Of a stretch of DNA of 13,909 nucleotides, positions 1-6,559 are shown one piece after another. The notes beneath the pieces were generated by a model. The model was not told the DNA's origin. It saw only the letters and a list, made by a program, of their open reading frames with translations, and made no database searches. A program made the position numbers and the translations under genes. Every line of letters begins with the position of its first letter. The stretch's first letter is position 1. Origin of the DNA: SIG205 sp045545595 (GTDB lineage Bacteria > Bacillota_I > Bacilli_A > RF39 > UBA660); NCBI GenBank assembly GCA_045545595.1, contig JAZQBG010000036.1, positions 1 to 13,909 of the forward strand, written 5' to 3'.

Positions 1-41
1 TATATTGAATACTATAATAATTATAGATATCAATGGAATTT

Positions 42-76
42 AAAAAAGATGACTCCGGTACAATACCGAAATCATC
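42..76 (-). terminator. Rho-independent terminator of the rel-HAD operon
   Basis: Arms 64-76 and 48-60 pair on the minus strand across a 3-nt loop. Two positions are G-U only in the minus-strand RNA, so the hairpin belongs to that strand. It is followed by TTTTTT (42-47). It lies 33 nt past the stop of the HAD gene. Nothing else is recognisable in 1-108. Confidence 0.85.
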
Positions 77-108
77 TGTTTGAATCCATTGTCTAAACTC
101 TCTCTTTT

Positions 109-954
109 TTATTTAGTCCTTGACATTGGGTACATTTTAAATTTAGGATCCGCTCTTAAAATAATACCTTTATTCTCATAAACAGGGATATTTTGTTCTG
201 GTATATATTCGGGATATTGTTCCATAAAATCTGCTCTTGATAAATCTGCAGGTGCCAAATATCCTCTATAATTCTTTGTTCCGCCATAAAAATGAACAAA
301 TCTCATACCTTTAGGTTCTTGAGGGAAATCTTCCCTTCTATCAACATCAACGTATTCTAATTCTTTTTTCATACTTTTTTCCTTTTCTGTTTTATTAATA
401 ATAAATAATATTTTATTCCAATTATCAACTCTCATAAAATTTGTTTTGAAATTTTTATTATAATTAGTTGAATACATCATCACAAAAATCGTTGAGTTTT
501 CAGATATATTTTTACAAGTAATATAATTATCATCCACAAAAATTTCAATTTGTTTTTCTTTGCATGCCAGAAGTTTATCACTACAGTTAACTATTAACTC
601 ATCAAAATAGATACCGTTTTTATTTAACCATTTTTTAGTGAATTCATACATGTTAGGTATTTCATTATCATTTCTGGCTGTTATTAAATATATTCTATGT
701 CCATTATTTTTTATTTCATTGATAGTTTCCAAGACATGGCTATTGGGAATTGTTTCAGTTAATATTCGTTCTAAATATAACTCTCGAAATTCTTTTTTAT
801 TTTCATCATTCCATCCAAAAGCTAAAGTTTGATCCAATTCGTTTGTGTTAATTGAATAAGAAATGTTTTTTTTAATATTATATTCTTTTGCATATTTAAT
901 GAAGACTGCACTAGAATTGGTTATTGTATCATCTATATCAAATCCTATATTCAT
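109..954 (-). CDS. HAD-superfamily 5'-nucleotidase-like protein with an unrecognised C-terminal extension
   Basis: Seen: HAD motif I DIDDT at residues 6-10 (nucleophile D6, acid/base D8), motif II in LITAR (90-94), a candidate motif III lysine near 127-132, and motif IV VDD at 140-142. This layout matches the small deoxynucleotidase-like group (NT5C/YqfW type), which removes phosphate from nucleoside monophosphates; the substrate here is not shown. Residues 1 to about 185 are the HAD domain. Residues 195-281 are a polar, aromatic- and proline-rich tail I do not recognise. That tail starts at an in-frame ATG (370-372) with its own AAAAGG ribosome site 8 nt upstream, so it could also be made alone (87 aa). 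The start at 954 uses AGGAGGT at 969-975, which overlaps the rel stop. The gene sits 12 nt after rel and is the last gene of that operon. Confidence 0.8.
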   Translation of the reverse strand: MNIGFDIDDTITNSSAVFIKYAKEYNIKKNISYSINTNELDQTLAFGWNDENKKEFRELYLERILTETIPNSHVLETINEIKNNGHRIYLITARNDNEIPNMYEFTKKWLNKNGIYFDELIVNCSDKLLACKEKQIEIFVDDNYITCKNISENSTIFVMMYSTNYNKNFKTNFMRVDNWNKILFIINKTEKEKSMKKELEYVDVDRREDFPQEPKGMRFVHFYGGTKNYRGYLAPADLSRADFMEQYPEYIPEQNIPVYENKGIILRADPKFKMYPMSRTK

Positions 955-966
955 ACATATCTTCTG

Positions 967-2400
967 CTACCTCCTATTAAACTCTTTTATTTTTCTTTTG
1001 GCATGTGTTGTATATGCCATATCTATCCATTCTGCTCTCGGGCCAAAAGATAAAGCTTCAGTAATAATTTTTACTCTATCTTTATTTTGTAGAGTATAGT
1101 TAATTGGCACATATTCATCATTTACTTTAACTGCCACCATAGTATTTCCTACATCGGTATGAATCTTATATGCAAAATCTATTGGTGTGGCTCCCTTAGG
1201 TAATTCTATGATATCTCCCTTAGATGAATACACATAAACTTTGTCTGAAAATAATTCACATTTAACTTGGTTAACGAAATCGTTGTTATCACCAAACATC
1301 GCGTTTATTTCTGTTAATGATTTAAAGAATTGGTATTTTTCTTTTAAATCTTTCTGCATTATGTTTCTAGCTTGTCCTTTATTCATATCCCAATATGTAC
1401 ATAAACCAAACGAAGCTATTTTATCCATATCAAATGTTCTTATTTGAGTCTGTACTAATTTGTCATCTGGACCAAATACAGTTGTGTGTAGTGATCTATA
1501 CATATTAGTTTTAGGATTACAAATATAGTCTTTAAATTTATCATTAATTGGTGGATACTCTTTATGTACCATTCCTAGTGTTAAGTAACAATTTTCAATA
1601 CTGTCAACCATTACTTTTAATGCTAATAAATCATGTATATCAGATAATCTGTGTCCATCATTTAATCTTTTATATATACCATAAATGTTTTTAGTTCTAA
1701 CCTTTATTTCGTTCGGTATATTTTTATCTTCTAACATTGATTTTATTTTAAATAATATTTCTTGAAGTGATTGTTCGTTATCATTTTCTAAAGTTAATTT
1801 TCTTTCCTCTATTTGTTTATAAGTATCAGGTTTTAAGTATCTCAGCGATAAATCTTCTAACTCACTTTTGATTCTATAAGCACCTATGTAATATGCGAGT
1901 GGTACAAAAATTTCCATAGTTTCTAATGAATTTTCTTTTTGCTTAAATTCACTTTTATATTGTAATGTTCTCATGTTATGAAGTCTATCTGCTAGTTTAA
2001 TAATTATTATTCTTACATCTTCTGTTATTCCAGTAATAATTTTTCTTGTATTTGCTAGATTTTGTGCCTGTTTAGTTGAAAAATTTAATTTTCTAATTTT
2101 TGTAACGCCGTCAACTAAATTTGCCACATCTTTATTAAAATTCTCTGCTATATCTTCTTTTGTAATATTTGTGTCTTCTAACGTATCATGTAACAATCCT
2201 GCACATACCGTATCGCTATCTGCATGCATTTCTGCTAAAATGTAAGCGACACTCAATGGATGTGTTATGTACTCTTCTCCACTTTGTCTTACCTGCCCTT
2301 TATGTAAATCTTTAGCAAACTCATAAGCTTTTTCAATGATTGAAATATCTTCTTCATTATAACTTCTAATCATATTTTTTAAATCTTCAATACTAACCAT
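967..2400 (-). CDS. rel: Short Rel/SpoT homologue: (p)ppGpp hydrolase with a degenerate synthetase site
   Basis: Bifunctional Rel enzymes make and degrade the alarmone (p)ppGpp. Seen here: an HD hydrolase domain (about 20-150) with R38, H47, H71-D72, E75-D76 and D138 all present. The synthetase domain (about 230-345) keeps R235, K237, D257, K297, N299, Y301 and H305. However, the catalytic Glu of the EVQIRT motif is Gln (Q317, in QTQIRT), and the Arg of DLxAxR is Lys (K262). A TGS domain follows (about 386-448), and the protein ends at 477. Full-length Rel is usually about 730 residues with helical, zinc-finger and ACT/RRM domains after TGS; all are absent. Known: Glu-to-Gln at this position abolishes synthesis in Rel/SpoT enzymes. 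Inference: this is a dedicated (p)ppGpp hydrolase. The start has GGAGTGAGGT close upstream. The leader carries a small ORF and a hairpin. Confidence 0.93.
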   Translation of the reverse strand: MVSIEDLKNMIRSYNEEDISIIEKAYEFAKDLHKGQVRQSGEEYITHPLSVAYILAEMHADSDTVCAGLLHDTLEDTNITKEDIAENFNKDVANLVDGVTKIRKLNFSTKQAQNLANTRKIITGITEDVRIIIIKLADRLHNMRTLQYKSEFKQKENSLETMEIFVPLAYYIGAYRIKSELEDLSLRYLKPDTYKQIEERKLTLENDNEQSLQEILFKIKSMLEDKNIPNEIKVRTKNIYGIYKRLNDGHRLSDIHDLLALKVMVDSIENCYLTLGMVHKEYPPINDKFKDYICNPKTNMYRSLHTTVFGPDDKLVQTQIRTFDMDKIASFGLCTYWDMNKGQARNIMQKDLKEKYQFFKSLTEINAMFGDNNDFVNQVKCELFSDKVYVYSSKGDIIELPKGATPIDFAYKIHTDVGNTMVAVKVNDEYVPINYTLQNKDRVKIITEALSFGPRAEWIDMAYTTHAKRKIKEFNRR

Positions 2401-2418
2401 ATTACCTCACTCCAATAT

Positions 2419-2474
2419 AACAAAAGTGCGCTAACTATTTTAGACGGCAAAACATCTTAATAGTTAACGCACTT
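2419..2474 (-). terminator. Hairpin in the rel leader, terminator or attenuator
   Basis: Arms of 16 nt at 2459-2474 and 2424-2439 pair on the minus strand with one G-U, which would be C-A on the plus strand. A smaller stem (AGATG/CGTCT) sits inside the loop. The 3' arm runs into TTTTGTT. The 5' arm is the last codons of the small ORF, and its UAA stop overlaps the top of the stem. It lies about 20 nt before the rel start. It may end the small gene, or control read-through into rel. Confidence 0.7.
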
Positions 2475-2579
2475 AATAAATAAAGACACAATGAAAAGGC
2501 AGCATAAAGATCCAGAGAAAAGTATGCTAGTAAGGAAAAATTTATTAGTATTTGTATTACAATAATTAATATTTTTCAT
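2457..2579 (-). CDS. 40-residue hydrophobic peptide in the rel leader (leader peptide or small membrane protein)
   Basis: This short ORF has its own expression signals: the promoter at 2615-2643 and AAAGGA 9 nt before the ATG. Residues 1-13 are polar and Asn-rich (N3, N5, N8, N10, N12). Residues about 14-35 form one hydrophobic, probably membrane-spanning segment with Cys at 26 and 27; further Cys lie at 7 and 37. It ends with KCVNY inside the 5' arm of the hairpin before rel. I do not recognise a family. Two readings fit: a small membrane protein with its own terminator, or a leader peptide whose translation opens the hairpin and lets transcription reach rel. The opposite strand has an ORF of similar size but with a poor ribosome site. 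Confidence 0.6.
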   Translation of the reverse strand: MKNINYCNTNTNKFFLTSILFSGSLCCLFIVSLFIKCVNY

Positions 2580-2614
2580 AATACGCTGTCCTTTCTTTGT
2601 GTAATTTAAAACAA

Positions 2615-2643
2615 ATATTACAATTTTTGACAAAATTTGTCAA
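2615..2643 (-). promoter_or_regulatory. Sigma-A promoter of the leader ORF-rel-HAD operon
   Basis: The minus strand has a perfect -35 TTGACA (2638-2643), a 17-nt spacer and -10 TAATAT (2615-2620). Transcription should start near 2608, about 29 nt before the small ORF. Confidence 0.85.
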
Positions 2644-2660
2644 TACATTTTTTTAAAATT

Positions 2661-2700
2661 GTCAAAAAATAATAAAAGTATAGAAAAATCATTCTATACT
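2661..2700 (-). terminator. Terminator after the first Nudix gene
   Basis: AGTATAGAA (2677-2685) and TTCTATACT (2692-2700) form a perfect 9-bp hairpin followed on the minus strand by TTTTATTATTTTTT. The first base of the arm is the last base of the Nudix TAA stop. Confidence 0.85.
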
Positions 2701-3200
2701 TACCTAATACTATCTAATATTTCATCAAAATAGGCATTAGCTTCAAACTTACCATTGTTATATAATTCTTTAATACATTCAAGACTTGCCCACATAACAT
2801 CATTTACTTCTTCTTCCTGAATTGTTACATCATCTATTTTAACGTTACTTTCGAATATCCAAACATCGAGTATATCTGGACAATTAGGATAATATCTTAA
2901 TGTACTACCAATAAATTTTCCAGTTGTTTTATCAATATCTATTCCTAATTCTTCTTTAATTTCTCTAATTGCAGCTTCAATAGAAGTTTCACCTTTTAAC
3001 GCTGAACCACCAGTACATTCCCACATAAGAGGATGTGCTTTGTTTTCACTTCTTTGAGTTACTAAAAATTCATTGTTACTGTTTTTAATCCAAGCATTGA
3101 CCACCAAATGATATTCATCATCATTAAGTTTATCTCCACGTGCAACAACTTTATCTAATTTGTTTCTATCTTTATCATATAAATCCCAGTATTCTTTCAT
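2700..3200 (-). CDS. Nudix hydrolase, IDI/YfcD-like subgroup
   Basis: Nudix enzymes cleave nucleoside diphosphates linked to another group, using Mg2+ held by the Nudix box. Seen: a complete box at residues 65-87, G65-x5-E71-x7-R79-E80-I-K-E83-E84-L-G86-I87, preceded by the MWECTGG segment (59-65) found in the isopentenyl-isomerase-like Nudix group. Length is 166 aa, normal for a single-domain protein. No extra domain or membrane segment is present. The start has AAGGTAGGGA about 5 nt upstream. It lies 8 nt after the pyrophosphatase-like gene, so the two are cotranscribed, and it ends in its own terminator. It is clearly paralogous to the second Nudix gene 500 bp upstream. The substrate cannot be read from the sequence. 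Confidence 0.9.
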   Translation of the reverse strand: MKEYWDLYDKDRNKLDKVVARGDKLNDDEYHLVVNAWIKNSNNEFLVTQRSENKAHPLMWECTGGSALKGETSIEAAIREIKEELGIDIDKTTGKFIGSTLRYYPNCPDILDVWIFESNVKIDDVTIQEEEVNDVMWASLECIKELYNNGKFEANAYFDEILDSIR

Positions 3201-3208
3201 AAAAATCC

Positions 3209-3460
3209 CTACCTTATAATAACAGATTCAAAAAATCTTTCTTGAAATTCTGTTACAGCTCTAATTGCATCGTCAGAATAATTAAGTCCTTTAGGTGCAA
3301 CAACAAGCTTGTCATCATCATCATTTGTTCTATGAATAACTGCAATAACTTCACCAACAAACTCTTCTACTGGTTCATATACACCTACTAAATATGCATC
3401 TAATTCTTCGCCATCACCACTTATTGTATTAGGTATATAACCATAATTTAACATATACAT
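3209..3460 (-). CDS. Inorganic pyrophosphatase-like protein with displaced or lost start codon
   Basis: This family hydrolyses pyrophosphate to two phosphates. Seen: NYGYIPNT (5-12), SGDGEELDAY (14-23) with the metal-binding acidic cluster, NDDDDKLVV (46-54), and the conserved end FQERFFESVIIR. The ORF is only 83 aa. Short Firmicute members are, from memory, about 120-130 aa, and the missing part is encoded directly upstream in the same frame (3461-3547) without any ATG, GTG or TTG. The ATG at 3460 and the one two codons later have only a weak GGA before them, and starting there would drop the first strands of the fold. So this is either a pseudogene, a gene with a rare start codon plus frameshift, or a sequencing error. 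It is followed 8 nt later by a Nudix gene. Confidence 0.75.
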   Translation of the reverse strand: MYMLNYGYIPNTISGDGEELDAYLVGVYEPVEEFVGEVIAVIHRTNDDDDKLVVAPKGLNYSDDAIRAVTEFQERFFESVIIR

Positions 3461-3547
3461 AAATCCATGTTTTGGATGTCTTGAGTCAAGTTGTCTATCA
3501 ATTTTAACATTAACCTTTTTCCCTAAAAAATCTTTTAAATTTAATTT
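3461..3547 (-). other. In-frame N-terminal remnant of the pyrophosphatase without a start codon
   Basis: Twenty-nine sense codons lie between an in-frame TAA (3548-3550) and the ATG at 3460. They encode LKDFLGKKVNVKIDR followed by HPKHGF, which is the usual N-terminus of short inorganic pyrophosphatases. A good ribosome site AGGGGA (3567-3572) lies farther upstream, followed 5 nt later by ATT (3559-3561). That ATT frame would join the pyrophosphatase frame if the A-run at 3545-3549 had six bases instead of five. Confidence 0.7.
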
Positions 3548-3614
3548 TTAGATTTAAAAATTTTCGTCCCCTATATTCAAATATAATTTTTTATAATATA
3601 AATTTCTAAAATTC

Positions 3615-3643
3615 ATTATATCATAATTTCCCCATCATTAAAA
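3615..3643 (-). promoter_or_regulatory. Extended -10 promoter before the pyrophosphatase-Nudix pair
   Basis: The minus strand has TGATATAAT (3615-3623), an extended -10, with a weak -35 (TTTTAA) 17 nt upstream. It lies 43 nt before the AGGGGA ribosome site. The rest of 3548-3710 is AT-rich with no gene seen. Confidence 0.6.
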
Positions 3644-3710
3644 ATTTTATAATACATATACTACCATGTTTTTACATTATTTTCAATTTACAATTTTTAT
3701 ATTTTAATAT

Positions 3711-4256
3711 TTATTCACCAATTTTCATAAATACAGGTTTGCCATCAATAAAAGTTAAATATCTATTGTAATAATTATCATAGTATTGTTTAAATATGCT
3801 ATATCCGGTATCACTAGCCATTCCATCATTTATTAATTGTTCAAATTGACTAATTTTCATCCATTTCACATCTTGAACTTCATCTTGTTGTAACTTTAAT
3901 TCAGATATTTTTATATTACTCTTTAATAAAAACACCTCAACATAATCATTTACTCTAGCATAGGTACCGATATATTTTAAATCTTCTTTTTTTACTTTAA
4001 TACCAAGTTCTTCATCTAATTCTCTTATTACACCAGTAATTGGTGTATCACCACTAATCGCACCACCAGAAGTAGTTTCCCACATATTAGGACAAGTTTT
4101 AGCTGTTTCTAAACGTTGTTGAATTAGTAATTCATCATTATCGTTAATAATCCATACAAAACATGATAATCTAAACTCACCATCTTTTAACTCTTTTCTT
4201 CCTTTTGTATATCCTAATTTCTCATGTTTATCATTATAAACATCTACTAATTCCAC
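3711..4256 (-). CDS. Nudix hydrolase, second paralogue
   Basis: Seen (numbering from the upstream ATG at 4271): a Nudix box at 69-91, G69-x5-D75-x7-R83-E84-L-D-E87-E88-L-G90-I91. Asp replaces the first Glu of the box; the REx2EE metal-binding core is intact. PNMWETTSGG (61-70) matches MWECTGG in the neighbouring paralogue, so both belong to one subgroup. I chose a GTG start at 4256 because GGAG (4266-4269) lies 9 nt before it. The resulting N-terminus MELVDVYND then aligns with MKEYWDLYDK of the paralogue. The ATGs at 4271 and 4265 have no usable ribosome site. It has its own strong promoter; no terminator is visible after it, so some transcripts may continue into the pyrophosphatase-like gene. 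Confidence 0.87.
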   Translation of the reverse strand: MELVDVYNDKHEKLGYTKGRKELKDGEFRLSCFVWIINDNDELLIQQRLETAKTCPNMWETTSGGAISGDTPITGVIRELDEELGIKVKKEDLKYIGTYARVNDYVEVFLLKSNIKISELKLQQDEVQDVKWMKISQFEQLINDGMASDTGYSIFKQYYDNYYNRYLTFIDGKPVFMKIGE

Positions 4257-4293
4257 TATATCCATCTCCATTATATAAACTTAAATTACTTGT

Positions 4294-4322
4294 ATATTAA
4301 CACTAAACCCTATCGTAGTCAA
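4294..4322 (-). promoter_or_regulatory. Strong promoter of the second Nudix gene
   Basis: TTGACT (4317-4322), a 17-nt spacer and TAATAT (4294-4299) with an upstream TG (extended -10) on the minus strand. The -35 overlaps the T-tail of the tcdA terminator. Confidence 0.8.
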
Positions 4323-4356
4323 TAATAAAAAGATATTAACTTTTGCTTAATATCTT
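4321..4356 (-). terminator. Terminator of tcdA
   Basis: A perfect 10-bp hairpin, AAGATATTAA (4330-4339) with TTAATATCTT (4347-4356), is followed on the minus strand by TTTTTATTATT. The tcdA stop codon lies inside the stem. Confidence 0.8.
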
Positions 4357-5022
4357 GTCTATTACATATTTTGCACATAATATACCCGCACTATTTGGTA
4401 CGAATGCCATTGATGCTAAAATTTTATCTTCAGTTTTAATTACTTCTTCAGTTGATGATACTACCATAACTTTATAATTTATCTTTTCATCAATTATCCA
4501 TTTTCTTAGTATTTTCGCAAGTTTATCATACGATGTTTTTCTAATGTCTGTAACAACTAATTTAGTTGGATCTAACTTTTTAGCTGTACCCATACATGAA
4601 ATTAAATCTATATCCTTATCATGTGACATTTTTATCAATAGTTTTTTAGTCTCAACTGTATCACAAGCATCAATTATATAATCGAAATCATATTCAAACA
4701 ACTCAGCAATATTGCTACTATCAATTTTTTTATTAATCTTAACTACATTACAATTAGGATTAATATCTTTAATTCTACTCTCGAATACATCAGTTTTATA
4801 TTCACCAATAGTTGAATGAAGTGCGATGAGTTGTCTATTTATATTAGTGATATCAACTTTGTCATAATCAACTAATATAATATTTTCTACGCCACTACGA
4901 GCAAGTGTTTCAACCGCACTACTCCCAACTCCTCCTAGTCCAATAACTAGTACTTTTGAATTTTTAATTTTGTTTAAATTGTCAGCTCCAATTAAACTTT
5001 CAGTTCTTGAAAATTCGTTCAT
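4336..5022 (-). CDS. tcdA: tRNA threonylcarbamoyladenosine dehydratase (TcdA/YrvM/CsdL)
   Basis: TcdA uses ATP to cyclise t6A37 to ct6A in ANN-decoding tRNAs. It belongs to the E1/ThiF-like fold. Seen: the nucleotide loop GLGGVGS at 28-34, VDYDKVDITNINRQ (51-64) with D52/D54 and the N-x-NRQ motif, IDACDT (117-122), and the GTAKKLDP segment (145-152) typical of TcdA rather than MoeB or ThiF. The zinc-binding cysteines of MoeB are absent. Length is 228 aa, against about 250 in B. subtilis, with a short C-terminus. The ribosome site is GTGGTGA. It follows the putative 6S RNA and is probably read through from it, as no separate promoter is clear. MtaB, acting on the same nucleotide, lies just upstream. 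Confidence 0.93.
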   Translation of the reverse strand: MNEFSRTESLIGADNLNKIKNSKVLVIGLGGVGSSAVETLARSGVENIILVDYDKVDITNINRQLIALHSTIGEYKTDVFESRIKDINPNCNVVKINKKIDSSNIAELFEYDFDYIIDACDTVETKKLLIKMSHDKDIDLISCMGTAKKLDPTKLVVTDIRKTSYDKLAKILRKWIIDEKINYKVMVVSSTEEVIKTEDKILASMAFVPNSAGILCAKYVIDKILSKS

Positions 5023-5048
5023 ATATATTCACCACTTTAAGACATAAT

Positions 5049-5228
5049 AAAACCCAAAAGGACGCTGCCATGAGTATAAAACCTGCACTTGTACAGGTGG
5101 GCATCACAGTATAACTTTTAGGATCCCTACTTAGAAGCAGGTATTCAACACCAGTTATCCATTAGATTCCCTTATAAACTCAATTAGTCGGTTTTAAATG
5201 AATGACTTACGTACCCTTCAGGTATTTT
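5049..5228 (-). ncRNA. ssrS: Structured RNA, probably 6S RNA
   Basis: There is no ORF here, yet the stretch has a full promoter and a long-range fold of about 180 nt. The ends pair: AAAA..CC..AAGG..ACG at the 5' end with CGU..CCUU..GG..UUUU at the 3' end. Further in, GUCAU pairs with AUGGC and UGAGU with ACUCA, leaving an asymmetric internal bubble. A 3' hairpin (CCUGUAC/GUGCAGG) and an apical hairpin (CCUGCU/AGUAGG) follow. Such a closing stem, central bubble with 3' hairpin and apical stem is the 6S layout, an RNA that binds sigma-A RNA polymerase. I recall a B. subtilis 6S gene lying next to yrvM (tcdA), which would fit this place. The alternative is a leader of tcdA, 27 nt downstream. Confidence 0.6.
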
Positions 5229-5229
5229 A

Positions 5230-5258
5230 ATTATAACATAAATTATTTAATTTGTATA
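5230..5258 (-). promoter_or_regulatory. Promoter of the structured RNA
   Basis: TATACA (5253-5258), a 17-nt spacer and TATAAT (5230-5235) with TGT before it (extended -10) on the minus strand. Predicted start at 5223-5225 coincides with the 5' end of the closing stem. Confidence 0.75.
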
Positions 5259-5260
5259 TT

Positions 5261-6559
5261 TTATTGTGAAATTTTTTCAATAATTTTTCCTTCACACTTA
5301 TTATCAATTACTTTTTCTATTCTAATACTAATCATTTTATTTCTAATATCCACATCGCTATCAACTTCTACTTCAAGATAGTTTTCAGTATGACCTTGAT
5401 ATTTATCATTCTTATTAGTTTCAAATAAAACATCTAATATTCTACCCTCAAACTTACTATAGTATTCATGTTCTAAATATTTAGATAAATTAAGAAGTAT
5501 ATGCGCTCTTTGTTTTTTTATTCTTTCGTCAACTTGATTTTCCATACTAGCTGCTTTTGTTCCATTTCTTTTTGAATATGGAAATACATGTAATTTAGAA
5601 AATTTAATTTTATTAATAAACTCTACTGTATTGTCAAAATCTTCATCTGTTTCATTAGGAAACCCCACTATTACATCAGTTGTAATAGACATATCTGGTC
5701 TAATACTTCTAATCTTATTAATTTTTTCTTCAAAATATTTAGTATCATATTTTCTATTCATTTCTTTTAATGTTTTATCACAACCACTTTGTAATGGTAT
5801 ATGCATATGATCTACTATAAGTTTATTGTTTTCCAATTCATTTAAGAAATTATCATCTAACTCAGTTATTTCAATAGAAGATATTCTAATTCTTTCTAGT
5901 CCATCTATTTTACTAATATTTTTTAATAGTTCAGTTAAACTACTATTAATATCACTACCATAATGGCCAGTATGAATCCCAGTTAAAACTACTTCTTTAT
6001 GACCATTATTAACTAGATTAGTAATCTCTTCAATAACTGTCTCTATTTTTTTACTTCTAACATTACCCCTAACATAAGGAATAATACAATAAGAACAGAA
6101 ATTATTACATCCATCTTGTATTTTAACAAATGCACGAGTTTTGCTATTAAACTCTTTAATTTCCATATCTTCAAATTCTTGTCTTCTTAAATCGTATATA
6201 GTATTTATCTTGTTTCTATCTTTTAAATACTGTTCAACATAATCTACTATTTTACTTTTATCTTTATTACCGATAATGATATCTACATCATTAATATTCT
6301 CTATTTCACCTTTTTTATATTGTATATAGCATCCACATACAATTATTATTGCATTAGGATTATTTTTTCTAGTGTGTCTTATCATCTTTTTAGATTTATT
6401 ATCTGCACTATTTGTAACAGTACATGTATTTATAATACAAATATCTGCATTATCATCATAATCAACCAATTTGTACCCTTTTGAAGTAAATAAGTGAGTC
6501 ATAAACTCACTTTCATATGCATTTACTTTGCACCCTAATGTATATATACTAAATGTCAT
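5261..6559 (-). CDS. mtaB: tRNA t6A37 methylthiotransferase MtaB
   Basis: MtaB is a radical-SAM enzyme that adds a methylthio group to C2 of t6A37, giving ms2t6A in ANN-reading tRNAs. Seen: the N-terminal UPF0004 domain with the second-cluster cysteines C10, C46 and C77. The radical-SAM motif is C151-x3-C155-x2-C158, followed by the IPYVRG segment. A TRAM-like RNA-binding region lies at the C-terminus (about 370-430). The opening MTFSIYTLGCKVNAYES is characteristic of MtaB rather than MiaB or RimO. At 432 aa it is full length. The start ATG overlaps the stop of the preceding membrane-protein gene (TAATG), so translation is probably coupled. It is the last protein gene of the trmB operon. No strong terminator is seen after it. 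Confidence 0.95.
   Translation of the reverse strand: MTFSIYTLGCKVNAYESEFMTHLFTSKGYKLVDYDDNADICIINTCTVTNSADNKSKKMIRHTRKNNPNAIIIVCGCYIQYKKGEIENINDVDIIIGNKDKSKIVDYVEQYLKDRNKINTIYDLRRQEFEDMEIKEFNSKTRAFVKIQDGCNNFCSYCIIPYVRGNVRSKKIETVIEEITNLVNNGHKEVVLTGIHTGHYGSDINSSLTELLKNISKIDGLERIRISSIEITELDDNFLNELENNKLIVDHMHIPLQSGCDKTLKEMNRKYDTKYFEEKINKIRSIRPDMSITTDVIVGFPNETDEDFDNTVEFINKIKFSKLHVFPYSKRNGTKAASMENQVDERIKKQRAHILLNLSKYLEHEYYSKFEGRILDVLFETNKNDKYQGHTENYLEVEVDSDVDIRNKMISIRIEKVIDNKCEGKIIEKISQ

Noticed and set aside
638..1447. Plus-strand ORFs at 638-832, 863-1099 and 1241-1447
   Set aside because: They lie opposite the HAD and rel coding regions, which have strong family motifs; the hydrophobic translations are typical of antisense frames in AT-rich genes.
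2490..2564. Plus-strand 24-codon ORF starting MKRQHKDP
   Set aside because: It has no proper ribosome site or promoter and overlaps the better supported minus-strand leader ORF.
5049..5228. T-box or metabolite riboswitch for tcdA
   Set aside because: No T-box core motif and no terminator/antiterminator pair directly before tcdA; the ends of the RNA pair with each other as in 6S. Not fully excluded.
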